Positions 6,766 through 16,223 of a DNA stretch of 64,000 nt are shown one piece after another. Location of the stretch: contig JAHRVQ010000026.1 of the NCBI GenBank assembly GCA_019090615.1, positions 1 through 64,000 of the forward strand. The letters run 5' to 3'. Source of the DNA: Pseudomonadales bacterium (GTDB lineage Bacteria > Pseudomonadota > Gammaproteobacteria > Pseudomonadales > Azotimanducaceae). Position 1 is the first letter of the stretch. The number at the start of each line of letters is the position of its first letter. Made by a program: the position numbers and the translations under genes. The notes below the pieces were generated by a model, which saw only the letters and a program-made list of their open reading frames with translations, did not search any database and was not told the DNA's origin.

Positions 6766-8991
6766 TTATTGTACTGGAAACCTTAGGCTAAACGTTGTGC
6801 CCTTACCCAGATTACTAGTCAAACCAATATCGCCGCCAATTTCCTGCATAATATCGGCAACAGCATTCATACCCACCCCGCGCCCGCTAAGTTCGGTTAC
6901 ATCGTTTTTACTGGTAAGCCCCGGCAAAAAAATCAGATTGATTTTCTCTTCATTACTTAGCATGTGACATTCATCAGCCTGAATTATATTCTTTTCCATC
7001 GCTAACGAGGCTATCTTTTCTGGGTCGAGGCCCGCTCCATCATCGCTAATAGTCAAGATAAGGTCATTATCTTCCGCACCAAGAGACAGGCCGATTTGGC
7101 CTGCTCCTTTGTTTTGCTGATCACGGGTTTCTTCATCTTCAATGCCATGATCAATAGCATTACGGATAATATGCACCACAGCATCATCAACCCTTTTCAG
7201 CTGCGCCCGATCGACCATTTTATCAGGCGTTTCAATTATCAAGTCATCGATGGGTTTATCCAGGCTATGGGAAAACCGCACAACTAACTTCCGGTATTTT
7301 TCACAATAACTGCCAAAGGATTGCATACTCAACTCCATAAGTTGAGTCGTCAGTTCTAAATTTGAATAAGCCTCATTGCCACGAACTTTTTGGAGTATTT
7401 GATCATAGAGGTTTCTATTAATTGACATCCTGTCAGAATCCTGGCGACGAAATATCTTGTTTCTCAGATCAAGAATATGATCGAGCTCCGTCCTGGCTAG
7501 CTGTATATTTTCCAGCCACTCGCCAATTTCACATTTTTCATTCTTTCTGATTTTATCCAGAAGGTGCTCTGCGCTGGCGATCTGTTCGGAAAAATCATCA
7601 AACCCCAAAGTACCAGAATGACTTTTAAGTGTATGCAGCGCCCGAAACAATTCTTCAACGTTCGCCTCAAGTGCATGCATATCGCAATATTGATTATAAT
7701 TCGTCATCTGGGTCTCTGCATACTCAAGGAACTCCCTGATTTCCTGAGCATCGCTATTAAGCAGACCCATCATTCTACGCATCATTGATTCCTGTTGAAT
7801 TTTGCTCCTGGCTAAATCCTCCTCAACGGCTCGCTCGTGGGTTATATCACGAGCCAAAACCATTATTTTTGTCAACTTATTATCTACCACAATGGGCTGA
7901 TAATTTATCTCAATGACATTCTCACCTTCCGACTTGCAGATCTCATCCACCGGGTTTAACCTTGAGAACATACGCCATTGTTTGCGTAAGTTGGATTTAC
8001 TACCACAAAGACTTAACCAACGATCAAATTGTTGCAACTGCCTGCCATCCATTTCCAACAGGTTTTTAAGTGAACTTTGTTCAAAGTTTTCAGTGCCAAA
8101 TAATCCCTTCGCTTTTTCCGAGTGCTCTGCGTTAACGCTCTTATCCAGGTTAAAGGTAAAAATGCCTATTTCAACGGCCCCCATAATATCATCGGTTTCC
8201 TGTTTTGCCACCGATAATTGTTGCGTTCTTTCGACCACCCTGGAGTCCAGATTTTCTATATGGTCCTTAACATGAAGACGCATTTTTTCAAAAGCTATCT
8301 GCAACGATCCAAGTTCACCCTTAGACGAATGGAGAATGGGTATATCTAGATTTCCATCTGACAGATGGTTCGCACTATCTACTAAAGATTGAATGTTGCG
8401 CACAATACCAACCATGACCAGGGAAATAATGCCAACAACTAGTATTAGTATGCCCGACAAGGTTAAGGAGAGCGACCTGAAATCAAGTGACTGTTGGCGT
8501 ATGTCGTCAAGCGACTGCTGAAAAACATTAAACCGATCAGTTCGATATTGTTCCAGATCGATCATCAAAGTATTGGATTCTGCCAGCATGACCCCCGCCA
8601 TTATTTGCTGGTCCTGCTCACTCAGCGATTGTTCCAATTTTAGTGGCTGATCGACAAAGGCGTCAAGCCGCTCACTAACGCCCAGCAAAACAGTGTCAGA
8701 ATGATCCTTATTAATTACCTCCAGAATCGCATCGAATTCCCAGACATATTCTTCTACATCTTCCAAATACTCATCATCCCGCTCTCGTAAGGCATTCATT
8801 TTGGCCTGTTGCACCATGCCGATATACTCTATTAACTCCCTGATTCTATTCAATTTGGGATAAATATGTTCTTTGACGTTAGTAACGTCAGTGGTAATTT
8901 TTTTACTGCCCAGGGTCGAATGGAATACGGAAATCGCACAGATAATCAAGATAGTTGTTAAAGAAATAATAAGCTTAAACTTGATGCTCAT
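6766..8991 (-). CDS. Membrane CheA-like histidine kinase with internal Hpt domain
   Basis: About 741 residues: TM1 at the N-terminus, a roughly 150-residue periplasmic region, TM2, HAMP, a PAS-like region, then an Hpt domain (ALHTLKSHSGTLGF; the phosphorylated His about 457 residues in) and a CheA-type ATPase with N box HIIRNAIDHGIED, G boxes DDGAGLDP and GRGVGMN, and a final GKGTTFSLRFP. It ends there: no CheW-like regulatory domain and no receiver are attached. The phosphate would pass from its own Hpt to a separate response regulator not seen here. The ATG at 8991 (MSIKFKLIISL) is preferred to a GTG 39 bases upstream because it places TM1 normally. Confidence 0.88.
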   Translation of the reverse strand: MSIKFKLIISLTTILIICAISVFHSTLGSKKITTDVTNVKEHIYPKLNRIRELIEYIGMVQQAKMNALRERDDEYLEDVEEYVWEFDAILEVINKDHSDTVLLGVSERLDAFVDQPLKLEQSLSEQDQQIMAGVMLAESNTLMIDLEQYRTDRFNVFQQSLDDIRQQSLDFRSLSLTLSGILILVVGIISLVMVGIVRNIQSLVDSANHLSDGNLDIPILHSSKGELGSLQIAFEKMRLHVKDHIENLDSRVVERTQQLSVAKQETDDIMGAVEIGIFTFNLDKSVNAEHSEKAKGLFGTENFEQSSLKNLLEMDGRQLQQFDRWLSLCGSKSNLRKQWRMFSRLNPVDEICKSEGENVIEINYQPIVVDNKLTKIMVLARDITHERAVEEDLARSKIQQESMMRRMMGLLNSDAQEIREFLEYAETQMTNYNQYCDMHALEANVEELFRALHTLKSHSGTLGFDDFSEQIASAEHLLDKIRKNEKCEIGEWLENIQLARTELDHILDLRNKIFRRQDSDRMSINRNLYDQILQKVRGNEAYSNLELTTQLMELSMQSFGSYCEKYRKLVVRFSHSLDKPIDDLIIETPDKMVDRAQLKRVDDAVVHIIRNAIDHGIEDEETRDQQNKGAGQIGLSLGAEDNDLILTISDDGAGLDPEKIASLAMEKNIIQADECHMLSNEEKINLIFLPGLTSKNDVTELSGRGVGMNAVADIMQEIGGDIGLTSNLGKGTTFSLRFPVQ

Positions 8992-9392
8992 TGTTATTTT
9001 ATACCATCCATCCTGGGTTAAATCGTTCACTAAGCTCGGCGACCACCCACTTAATTGACAAGCTTATTTTGATGCCTTTCACACAATAATAGACTGGATC
9101 GTAAGGCCTTGTCGCCAAGCGAAAACTTTATTTTTTTGCTGACCGAACTTCTATCATTGCCTACTAGCCCAGAAAAACCTGCGATCAAGATTATTTTTCC
9201 CTGTTGTCATTAAGCCCGCCTTACTTATCGCAAATAATAATATCAAAGCGACATTTACCCATCCAAATATAGCAACAGAAATAATTTCTTGATATCCAGG
9301 GTTTATTTTCTAGTCTCATTGCATAGAGTCCATTGGTTTTCTCGATGGTAAAAAGTTAGCGTCATCATGAGACAAGAAAGGGAGATTTCTGC
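8992..9392. promoter_or_regulatory. Divergent promoter region between the kinase and the porin
   Basis: The 401 bp between divergent starts carry no gene. A plausible sigma-70 element for the rightward gene is TTGATA (near 9290), a 16-bp spacer and TAGTCT (near 9312), but the match is modest. A run of seven T at about 9130-9136 follows no clear stem. No operator was recognised. Confidence 0.3.
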
Positions 9393-10580
9393 ATGCCGGT
9401 AAAAACACTATTGGTAGTACTATTTTTTACGTTTCTTAATAGCAACGCAGCAAATGCAGTTGATTTAAGGTTCTCCGGTTTTGGCGACGTTATCTACGGC
9501 GTTCGATCAGATGACCCTGCCGATAGGGATGAGGCGGCAGCATTCGCCGAATTTGGCCCAGACGCAATACCGTTCAATGCTCAAGAGGGTTTCACCATAA
9601 CTGGCATCGACTTTGTCGTTATCGCGGATATGACTGAAGAGTTCACCTTTCTAGCCGAGCTAAATTTTCAAACATTACGCGGCGAGACCAATGAAATTGA
9701 AACAGATATGGAGCGTATATTTATTAACTATGAATTTAGCGAAGCAATTAACTTGCAAGCCGGCCTCTATTTTACACCCGTTGGATATCATAACCGCTTT
9801 TTGTATTCACGCGCCTGGTTAATGAACTCCATACAAATAGCCGACCTTTTTGAAGAAGAACTCAACCTTGCGCCAACCCATTCCATTGGTGCAAACGTTC
9901 ATGGCACCATACATTTCGACAACGGACATGCCATGCGCTACATATTTGGCATCGCAAATGGCAGGGGCGAAGACCCAGTCCAGGCAAAATACGCAAGAGA
10001 TGAAGACGACAATGTCGAATACACCTGGTTGTTAGAATGGGTGGTACCGATGTTCAACGAAAGCCGATTAGGAATCAGTGGCTGGTTTGATAAAGTCGAG
10101 GGGGTTTTTGTACCAGAATTTGGCGATGTTATATCAATCGATGACCCAGGTGCACAGCAGCTGCGTATGGATGAAACAGGCTTTAACGCCTACCTGGTAA
10201 TTCGCACCCACCATATTGAGGTTTTGGCAGAGTATGTGTTGTCCGGCAGAGAGGACACCACAGGCCTGTTAGATAAGAACCAATACGATATGACGGGATT
10301 TACCTTCGAAGTATCCTACCGCGCAATGGCCGGCCAATTACACCCTTACATCCGCTACGATGTCATTGAATTTGAGGACCCAGGAGGAGACCCCTGGTTA
10401 TCCTTACGTGAGGACGGCGGCAATTATGAGAAGGTCTATCTTATGGAGACAGAGGCGTTGATGGTGGGACTAGCCTATGACCTGAATGCTCACGCCCGAG
10501 TGAAAGTTGAATATGTGAAAAATAATAAGGGGGCCCGTCGAGAAGATGCCTTTGCCATCCAATTTGCCTACGGCTTCTGA
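9393..10580 (+). CDS. Porin-like outer-membrane beta-barrel protein
   Basis: The 395-residue protein has a signal peptide (MPVKTLLVVLFFTFLNSNAA, cleaved after about ANA) and a mature part of alternating strands (LRFSGFGDVIYGV, FTFLAELNFQTL, INLQAGLYFTPVGYHNR) ending in aromatic FAYGF-like strand typical of outer-membrane barrels (IQFAYGF). It should form a channel or receptor in the outer membrane. An AAGGGAGA site precedes the ATG. The gene is 14 bp upstream of the PstS-like gene, so they are probably co-transcribed. The related proteins I recall are annotated only as porin or hypothetical. Confidence 0.75.
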   Translation: MPVKTLLVVLFFTFLNSNAANAVDLRFSGFGDVIYGVRSDDPADRDEAAAFAEFGPDAIPFNAQEGFTITGIDFVVIADMTEEFTFLAELNFQTLRGETNEIETDMERIFINYEFSEAINLQAGLYFTPVGYHNRFLYSRAWLMNSIQIADLFEEELNLAPTHSIGANVHGTIHFDNGHAMRYIFGIANGRGEDPVQAKYARDEDDNVEYTWLLEWVVPMFNESRLGISGWFDKVEGVFVPEFGDVISIDDPGAQQLRMDETGFNAYLVIRTHHIEVLAEYVLSGREDTTGLLDKNQYDMTGFTFEVSYRAMAGQLHPYIRYDVIEFEDPGGDPWLSLREDGGNYEKVYLMETEALMVGLAYDLNAHARVKVEYVKNNKGARREDAFAIQFAYGF

Positions 10581-10594
10581 GTGAGGGGACTATC

Positions 10595-11035
10595 ATGAAA
10601 AAAATCATTCCAACATGCTTGATACTAGTTTTGACCTACTTAATACCCTTGTATTCTGCCGCCGGCACTATGGTGGTTATTATCAATGCCAACAACCCTA
10701 TAACAAAATTAACCAAGGCTGAAGTTAAAGAATATTTTCTTAAGAAAAAAACCAGATGGAAGACAGGAAAAAAAGTACGCTCAACTGACAACCAAAGCAA
10801 CGATTCCATGAGAAATTCATTTAACGAGAAGGTATTAGTCTTTTCTGGTGTAGAGCTAGAACGATACTGGCTGGAGCAACAATACCAAAAAGCCCAGAAA
10901 CCACCGACCACCTTGTCCTCCGATACTGAAGCACTTAAATTTGTAGGGAAATTCAAGGGCGCCATTGGTTTTGTCGACCAGTCTTCAGTCAAGGGCAACA
11001 GTAGTGTCAAGACTGTGTTCAGTGTCAACTATTAA
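10595..11035 (+). CDS. Small PstS-like periplasmic binding protein
   Basis: The 146-residue protein has a signal peptide (MKKIIPTCLILVLTYLIPLY) and a single compact domain with NNPITKLTKAEVKEYFLKKK and a C-terminal KFVGKFKGAIGFVDQSSVKG. This matches the half-size phosphate-binding-like proteins of proteobacteria, which share motifs with PstS but are too short for the full two-lobed fold. Role inferred: extracytoplasmic ligand capture for a sensor. It follows the porin gene closely with GAGGGG at its start, and is near a chemoreceptor and a kinase, so it may feed one of them. Confidence 0.72.
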   Translation: MKKIIPTCLILVLTYLIPLYSAAGTMVVIINANNPITKLTKAEVKEYFLKKKTRWKTGKKVRSTDNQSNDSMRNSFNEKVLVFSGVELERYWLEQQYQKAQKPPTTLSSDTEALKFVGKFKGAIGFVDQSSVKGNSSVKTVFSVNY

Positions 11036-11040
11036 TTGAT

Positions 11041-11091
11041 GAGCCGTTTAATCAAAGTCATTCCTGCCTATAAGGCTTTGATTTCCGGCTC
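11041..11091 (+). terminator. Long hairpin after the PstS-like gene
   Basis: GAGCCG/CGGCTC and AATCAAAG/CTTTGATT form a two-part stem beginning five bases after the stop codon. The following sequence (GATTATATTG) lacks a clean T tract, so it may act with Rho or protect the 3' end rather than being a classic intrinsic terminator. Confidence 0.5.
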
Positions 11092-11284
11092 GATTATATT
11101 GACTCCCCCATCAGGTTTTTTTGAAACAAATTTCATTTTAGCCTAATCTATTTATTAATCGGCCATTCGCACCTACTACAGGGACTATCATAGGGACGGT
11201 ACGAACGGCATCTTATTTTTTCGCCGCTCGAAGAGAAGGGACTCCATTCTGGTGCAGTTGATACAGATACTGGAGGTTGTAACA

Positions 11285-12331
11285 ATGATTCGTGACTATT
11301 CTTCTACTCAGAAAGTCTTACCCGGTTCGATCAAAATCTTTTTTATCTTGTTTTTTGTTATCTTTGCTGTTTGCAGCTGTAGTGTCTCGCCAACTGCAAA
11401 CCTATCAACCAGCCAGGGTTCTCCAGCATCTGACAAGAGGATAAAACTTGGCGAGAAACTGTTTTTCGATAAACTCCTCTCGGCCGATAAGTCGATGTCC
11501 TGCTCAACTTGCCACAAGCCCGAACACGGCTTTGCCGACCCCGTTGAATTTTCCCAGGGAGTTAGAGACAACCAATTAGCCCGGCATACCCCACACCTTA
11601 TGAACCTCAGTGGCGGCAGTTCGTTCTTCTGGGATGGCCGTTCCCCCTCCTTAGCTAAACAAGCTCTTGACCCCATAAAGAACCCCGATGAAATGGATTT
11701 ACCACCGAAACAAATGATGCTGCGTTTAAGAAATGACACTGAATATCCCGACTTATTCAATGCTGCGTTTCCGAACAGCGGCTTGAAGCTCGTCAATGTT
11801 GGGCTAGCACTAGCCGCTTTCGAGCGCACTCTGGTCGCAGACAACACGCCTTTTGACAGGTTTCAAGCCGGTGATAAAACGGCAATGTCTGCGAGTGCCC
11901 AGCGGGGTATGAAATTGTTTTTTAGCCCGAAAACCAATTGCAGTAAATGTCATTCAGGGAATAATTTAACCGACGGTAAATTTCACAACACCGGCCTTAT
12001 CGGTGATGATTTAGGCCGAGCGGCCATTGACCGTGTTGGTAACTTTCAAATGCGTCCCTATCCCTTTTTTCAAACACAGAAAGCCTTCAAAACACCTGGA
12101 TTGAGGAATATCGCGTTCAGCGCGCCTTATATGCACAACGGCGTGTTCAAAAACCTGAAACAAGTGATAGTAAACTACAATGCAGGCAGTCAGGACCCGG
12201 AGAGTTACGGTATATCGCTGGACATACGTCAAATCGGGCTCACCGACAAACAGATAGACGACCTGGTCACCTTTCTGCAAGAAGGCCTTACCTCACCTAG
12301 AACCTTTGCCGCGCCCACAACGGGCTACTAG
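11285..12331 (+). CDS. Di-heme cytochrome c peroxidase (MauG/CcpA type), lipoprotein
   Basis: The 348-residue product has two CXXCH haem sites: CSTCH at residue 73 and CSKCH at residue 219. The motif LARHTPHLMNLSG...FFWDGR and the late APYMHNGVFKNL match bacterial di-haem peroxidases, which reduce hydrogen peroxide in the periplasm using cytochrome c. The N-terminus is a lipoprotein-like signal (FFVIFAVCSC), so it may be membrane-anchored. The ATG at 11285 is chosen over an in-frame codon at 11252 because GGAGG lies 8 bases before it. It stands alone, convergent with the next gene. Confidence 0.88.
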   Translation: MIRDYSSTQKVLPGSIKIFFILFFVIFAVCSCSVSPTANLSTSQGSPASDKRIKLGEKLFFDKLLSADKSMSCSTCHKPEHGFADPVEFSQGVRDNQLARHTPHLMNLSGGSSFFWDGRSPSLAKQALDPIKNPDEMDLPPKQMMLRLRNDTEYPDLFNAAFPNSGLKLVNVGLALAAFERTLVADNTPFDRFQAGDKTAMSASAQRGMKLFFSPKTNCSKCHSGNNLTDGKFHNTGLIGDDLGRAAIDRVGNFQMRPYPFFQTQKAFKTPGLRNIAFSAPYMHNGVFKNLKQVIVNYNAGSQDPESYGISLDIRQIGLTDKQIDDLVTFLQEGLTSPRTFAAPTTGY

Positions 12332-12367
12332 AGGTCTTGATATTGACCGCCTGGTAGACAATGCGGC

Positions 12368-14827
12368 TCAAACCCGATAACTCTTCGGCAAACCCATCAG
12401 GTTTTCTGCCAGAAAATTCAATACCATTTCGTTATTAATCGGCACCGTGCGTAATACTCGGCCCAATTGACACAAAGCGCCAATATCATCGATATCCTTA
12501 TCTAAACCGGCCACGCCATATAGTTGCAAAGCAAGGTTGCCAACCTCATCGGCAAACATTGTAGAGACATATTTTGCCATATTGGCATACATGCCCACTT
12601 GCTTACCCGGGGCATTATTATCGAATGCATGAGTGGCTTTTTTTAGTGCCAGGTTAGTTAATTCAAGATCTAATTTCAGCCGCGCCAGGCGCTGCTTAAT
12701 ATCATCACTGGCACCCGCCGGCGGACCAAAAACAGCAGGCTCACGGGCTTTAATCAAAGCTCTTTCAAGGCTTTCTTCCCCCACCTTCATAGCACCTAAA
12801 GCGACCATAATCCGTTCCAGGTTTAAGGTGTAGAACACACCTTCTGAGATACCTTTGCTCGCTCCCTTGTTACTGTTCTCCTTACCCTTACCGCCGGCAG
12901 CTGATTTTGTCCCAACGAGGGCGCTCTTGGGCAGGATAACATCATCAAAATGTACCGTAAACTGCGGATCACCAAGCGCAGCAATATCAAGCTCTGTCAT
13001 ACTGATGCCAGCGATACTCGCTTCTAAAACGAAAGTGCCCACACTGCCTTTTTTGCCATCGATTTCAACTCTGGCAACCACCGCCATAAAGTAAGCGGTA
13101 TCAGCAGCAGAAATGAAAGTTTTCTGCCCATTTAGAACGTAGTGATCGCCTTTATCCACCGCAATAGTCGAGACATTATGAGTATTGGTACCGGCATTAG
13201 GCTCTGTAATGCAATAACAGAACAGTTTGCCTTCCATCATCTTTGGCACATATTCATTCATTGCCAGCGCCGCACCATCTTTACCTGAAGAAACCGCCGC
13301 CATCGCCATGGCTGACAAACCGTATTTGGCAGGCCGGCGCTTTAACATCGATTTAGCCATACCACCACCCGCGGTTGGGTCCGCACCGCCATATACCGCC
13401 AGCGCGCGGAAAACATCTAATTTAACCGGCAGGCCACCCTGAGTTTCTGACAGCACCAGGTCTTTATAAGCAACCAGGTCACCGCCAAGAATTCGGCCCA
13501 TCAATGCCATAATAGAATCCAGGCTAGCATCTTCTGACACCTTAGCAATGGCGCTTTTTGCGACCGCGATAAAATCAACATCACGCTGGTCTCTCGATTC
13601 CCAGCTGAGCACCTGTTTAGAACGTGTATTACCATCACCACACGGCATATCGAGCACATCTTCGGCAAAATTTTTGAGGATTACACTATTGTTGAGCGGT
13701 GTGATTCGAGACAGTAAAATCAGCGGCCAAATTGAAATAATACCCGTGTCACGATCATAACCCGCGCCTCCATGGGTCTGGGTTGCTATATCGCAAGCGG
13801 CAAATACTGCTTCCGTGGCATTTCGCTTGGCTACACCACAGTAGGTCAACAACGTATCATGATCGTCGGTTGCAGAAAATAATTCACCGGCCCGTTCGGC
13901 TAACAACTTGGCCATTTCAACGTCGGTTTTGGCCTTTACTAACGGATGCTGAACTGCTTGATATGAGGCCAGTGAATCTTTAAATATGATACGCTCGCTA
14001 GCATAGGCAGCTGTCTTATCAATCAATCGATCACCCCAGCCAATCGCCATCGTGGCGGTCAACAATAATTGCAGGCTAGCGATACGTTTAATGGCATCTG
14101 CGGCCTGACCCTGACCGCCTATAAGCCCAGTTAGCGGCACCTGGACATTATCCAGTTGCACATTAACAAACATATCACCGGTGGCCGCCATTTCTTCACG
14201 CGCCTCTGTTACACGGACATTCAAATGTTTGACGGAATAATTGATACCGACAGTTTTAGCATCAACCACAAACAGGCTTACGCCTTGCTCAGGAAAGTCC
14301 GGATTGTATTCTTCGGTCCTGGCGGCCAAAACCAGATGCGACGCCATTTGGGCGCAGACCGCATAACTCTTACTACCATTCAGGACATATTTATCGGCTT
14401 GCTGGCGCGCTGTGGTTGCAATATCAAACAAACTATTACCTTCAGTCGCCTCCAAATTAGCATAACTCCAGAACTCGCCCTTTACTATATTGGGTAAAAA
14501 AACTTCTTGTTGTTTAACAGTGCCAAGCCTGCCGACAATATCCGAGCAGATAATTTGATTACATAACTGGTAGGAGACCAGCCCGCCTTTTGCCATGTTG
14601 TGCAAAAACACCAGCAGATCCGGCGTGGTCATCAAGGAGCCACCATAGCGCTCAGCAACCAGCAGCCCTAAGAACCCAGCAGCACAAATCTCCTGCCAGA
14701 AATCAGTCGGATAAATATCTTGCTTAGTGGTTTTTAAGAAATAGTTATCATCGTATTGCTTTGACAATTGAATAACTGTATCGGCAATCAATCGCTGCTC
14801 GTCTGTATACACTGATTCCTGGAACAT
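12368..14827 (-). CDS. Fused double acyl-CoA dehydrogenase
   Basis: At 819 residues this is twice the usual length. Residues 1-400 form one acyl-CoA dehydrogenase unit; residues about 490-819 form a second, with linker helices between. The second half has the normal flavin motif CITEPNAGTN, while the first has EATEGNS at that place. Both C-terminal helices carry proline-asparagine (TPLNNS, VPINNE) where MCAD-type enzymes have the catalytic Glu in Y-E-G-T, so the base must come from elsewhere or be missing. Probable role: alpha,beta-dehydrogenation of an acyl-CoA in the cytoplasm. The chain length is unknown. No neighbour is obviously linked. Confidence 0.85.
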   Translation of the reverse strand: MFQESVYTDEQRLIADTVIQLSKQYDDNYFLKTTKQDIYPTDFWQEICAAGFLGLLVAERYGGSLMTTPDLLVFLHNMAKGGLVSYQLCNQIICSDIVGRLGTVKQQEVFLPNIVKGEFWSYANLEATEGNSLFDIATTARQQADKYVLNGSKSYAVCAQMASHLVLAARTEEYNPDFPEQGVSLFVVDAKTVGINYSVKHLNVRVTEAREEMAATGDMFVNVQLDNVQVPLTGLIGGQGQAADAIKRIASLQLLLTATMAIGWGDRLIDKTAAYASERIIFKDSLASYQAVQHPLVKAKTDVEMAKLLAERAGELFSATDDHDTLLTYCGVAKRNATEAVFAACDIATQTHGGAGYDRDTGIISIWPLILLSRITPLNNSVILKNFAEDVLDMPCGDGNTRSKQVLSWESRDQRDVDFIAVAKSAIAKVSEDASLDSIMALMGRILGGDLVAYKDLVLSETQGGLPVKLDVFRALAVYGGADPTAGGGMAKSMLKRRPAKYGLSAMAMAAVSSGKDGAALAMNEYVPKMMEGKLFCYCITEPNAGTNTHNVSTIAVDKGDHYVLNGQKTFISAADTAYFMAVVARVEIDGKKGSVGTFVLEASIAGISMTELDIAALGDPQFTVHFDDVILPKSALVGTKSAAGGKGKENSNKGASKGISEGVFYTLNLERIMVALGAMKVGEESLERALIKAREPAVFGPPAGASDDIKQRLARLKLDLELTNLALKKATHAFDNNAPGKQVGMYANMAKYVSTMFADEVGNLALQLYGVAGLDKDIDDIGALCQLGRVLRTVPINNEMVLNFLAENLMGLPKSYRV

Positions 14828-15202
14828 TCAAATACCCTGCTAGTGACAAATTAACGTTAATCCCATTATGGGAAAGCAAAACACTTTTGGCTGCGCGCGC
14901 GGGCGCGGAATAATTGTAAACTAGAATAGTTTTAACAGACAGTGCCAAGTTGATTATCCGCAAAACCACCGTTGACTACGTGAAATATACCCAGGCTAGC
15001 TCTGATTACGGCCCGTCTGCGTTATGCCACGCCAGGAGAAATTAAAAAATTCACGGGCTTTGAAAAATTGGTTTATGGAGCCATAATTTGCAATTCGGTG
15101 CCAACTGAAGAAATACCATAAAGCCTAATTTTGTTATGCTTAAAAAATTACCGGCAACACAATTGCTGTTACTGACACCCTGGATACCATGAGAATGCTG
15201 GC
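14828..15202. other. Intergenic stretch, divergent promoters
   Basis: These 375 bp separate the leftward dehydrogenase from a rightward small gene. A GC-rich patch (GCGCGCGCGGGCGCGG at about 14893-14908) interrupts otherwise AT-rich DNA. No gene, repeat or terminator was recognised. Confidence 0.35.
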
Positions 15203-15616
15203 ATGAAAAAAGTGTTAAAAATTATTGCGTGGCTATCATGCGGTTTAGTCGCGCTATTGGTAGTGCTTATGATTACCGCCTATTTTATCGGCAGCAGCGG
15301 CAATGAGTGGGCTGAAGAAGGCCTGGCATTTGCTGAGAACGCGACCAAAGATGATTGCCTTGATGAAGCCGCACGCCGACTCAGCACCTGCAACGACGCT
15401 ATCGTCATGTCATGCCTGGTGCCAAATATCGCCTTCGGCAATGCATGTTTCGATCACGCTAGCGGTTCCTCAGAACCTTTCTGTGCAGACAGGCGCGCCA
15501 AAACACTACCAAAGGACTATTGCGCGGTCTATGAATCAAACCCACTTTGTAACCAGGGCCTAACAGGAATTGTGGCGGCACATTGCGAGGAACTCGCAAA
15601 CAACACCCGACATTAA
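15203..15616 (+). CDS. Cys-rich small membrane-anchored protein, unknown
   Basis: The 137-residue product starts with MKKVLKII then a strong transmembrane helix (residues 8-30, ending AYFIGSSG), followed by an exported-looking domain rich in cysteines (DDCLDEAARRLSTCNDA, MSCLVP, NACFDH, PFCADR, DYCAVY, PLCNQG, AHCEEL). The eight or so cysteines suggest disulfides in the periplasm. I recognise no family. The ribosome-binding site is weak. It is convergent with the Nudix gene, with a small AATGTCG hairpin at the junction. Confidence 0.6.
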   Translation: MKKVLKIIAWLSCGLVALLVVLMITAYFIGSSGNEWAEEGLAFAENATKDDCLDEAARRLSTCNDAIVMSCLVPNIAFGNACFDHASGSSEPFCADRRAKTLPKDYCAVYESNPLCNQGLTGIVAAHCEELANNTRH

Positions 15617-15649
15617 AAAAATGTCGCACAGGGCAACACAGCAGGCTAG

Positions 15650-16192
15650 CTAGAATCTATAGGCAGAAGTTTTAGAGACCATACGTTGCAATGACAGCTC
15701 ATCACTTACCTTATGCACTTCAGTCAATGGTACCCAGGCCAGATCAAGCGACTCTTCACTAACAATATAATCGTTGCCAGCCGCCTGGATCAAAAACCGG
15801 CAATCATAGTGATAATGGGCAGGCTCTGCTTTACGTTGTGGGATTTGATGGATATCAATATCAAATATCTGATCGGATACGAGCGTAAGTTCAGACAAAC
15901 CGGACTCTTCTTCTGCTTCTTTCATGGCAACTTCTGCAATATTACTATGACCATCTGCATGCCCACCTAGCTGCACCCATATATTCAGCTTTTTATGGTG
16001 GGTCAACAGAACCTTCTGCTTTGCTGCATCTAGCACCCAGGCAGAGCCTGTAACATGGCCAGTTTTTAACGACCGCTGAAAACAATCCTGATTAGCCAGG
16101 ACAAACTCCCGCAGCCGGTCAACTACAGCCAGCTCTTGTGGGTAATTAATTCGATACCCTTTTAATAATTTCAATAAGCCATCACGATGCAT
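15650..16192 (-). CDS. Nudix hydrolase
   Basis: The 180-residue protein contains a Nudix box (GGHADGHSNIAEVAMKEAEE then ESGL, about residues 74-97). Compared with GX5EX7REUXEEXGU, the first Glu is Ser and the Arg is Lys, but the metal-binding E-x-x-E-E core is kept. Such enzymes cleave nucleoside diphosphates linked to another group. The preceding hydrophobic strand AWVLDAAKQKVLLTHH fits the fold. It starts 31 bp downstream of cobT on the same strand and may be co-transcribed with it. The substrate is not predictable. Confidence 0.83.
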   Translation of the reverse strand: MHRDGLLKLLKGYRINYPQELAVVDRLREFVLANQDCFQRSLKTGHVTGSAWVLDAAKQKVLLTHHKKLNIWVQLGGHADGHSNIAEVAMKEAEEESGLSELTLVSDQIFDIDIHQIPQRKAEPAHYHYDCRFLIQAAGNDYIVSEESLDLAWVPLTEVHKVSDELSLQRMVSKTSAYRF

Positions 16193-16223
16193 AAAACTAA
16201 ATTCACCTGAATAGTCGCCTGAC

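Noticed and set aside
9121-9140. T-run near 9130 as a terminator
   Set aside because: No stable stem precedes it on either strand.
12633-14497. Several + strand frames of 60-115 codons inside the acyl-CoA dehydrogenase region
   Set aside because: They are opposite-strand shadows of a long, clearly coding minus-strand gene, with no ribosome-binding sites.
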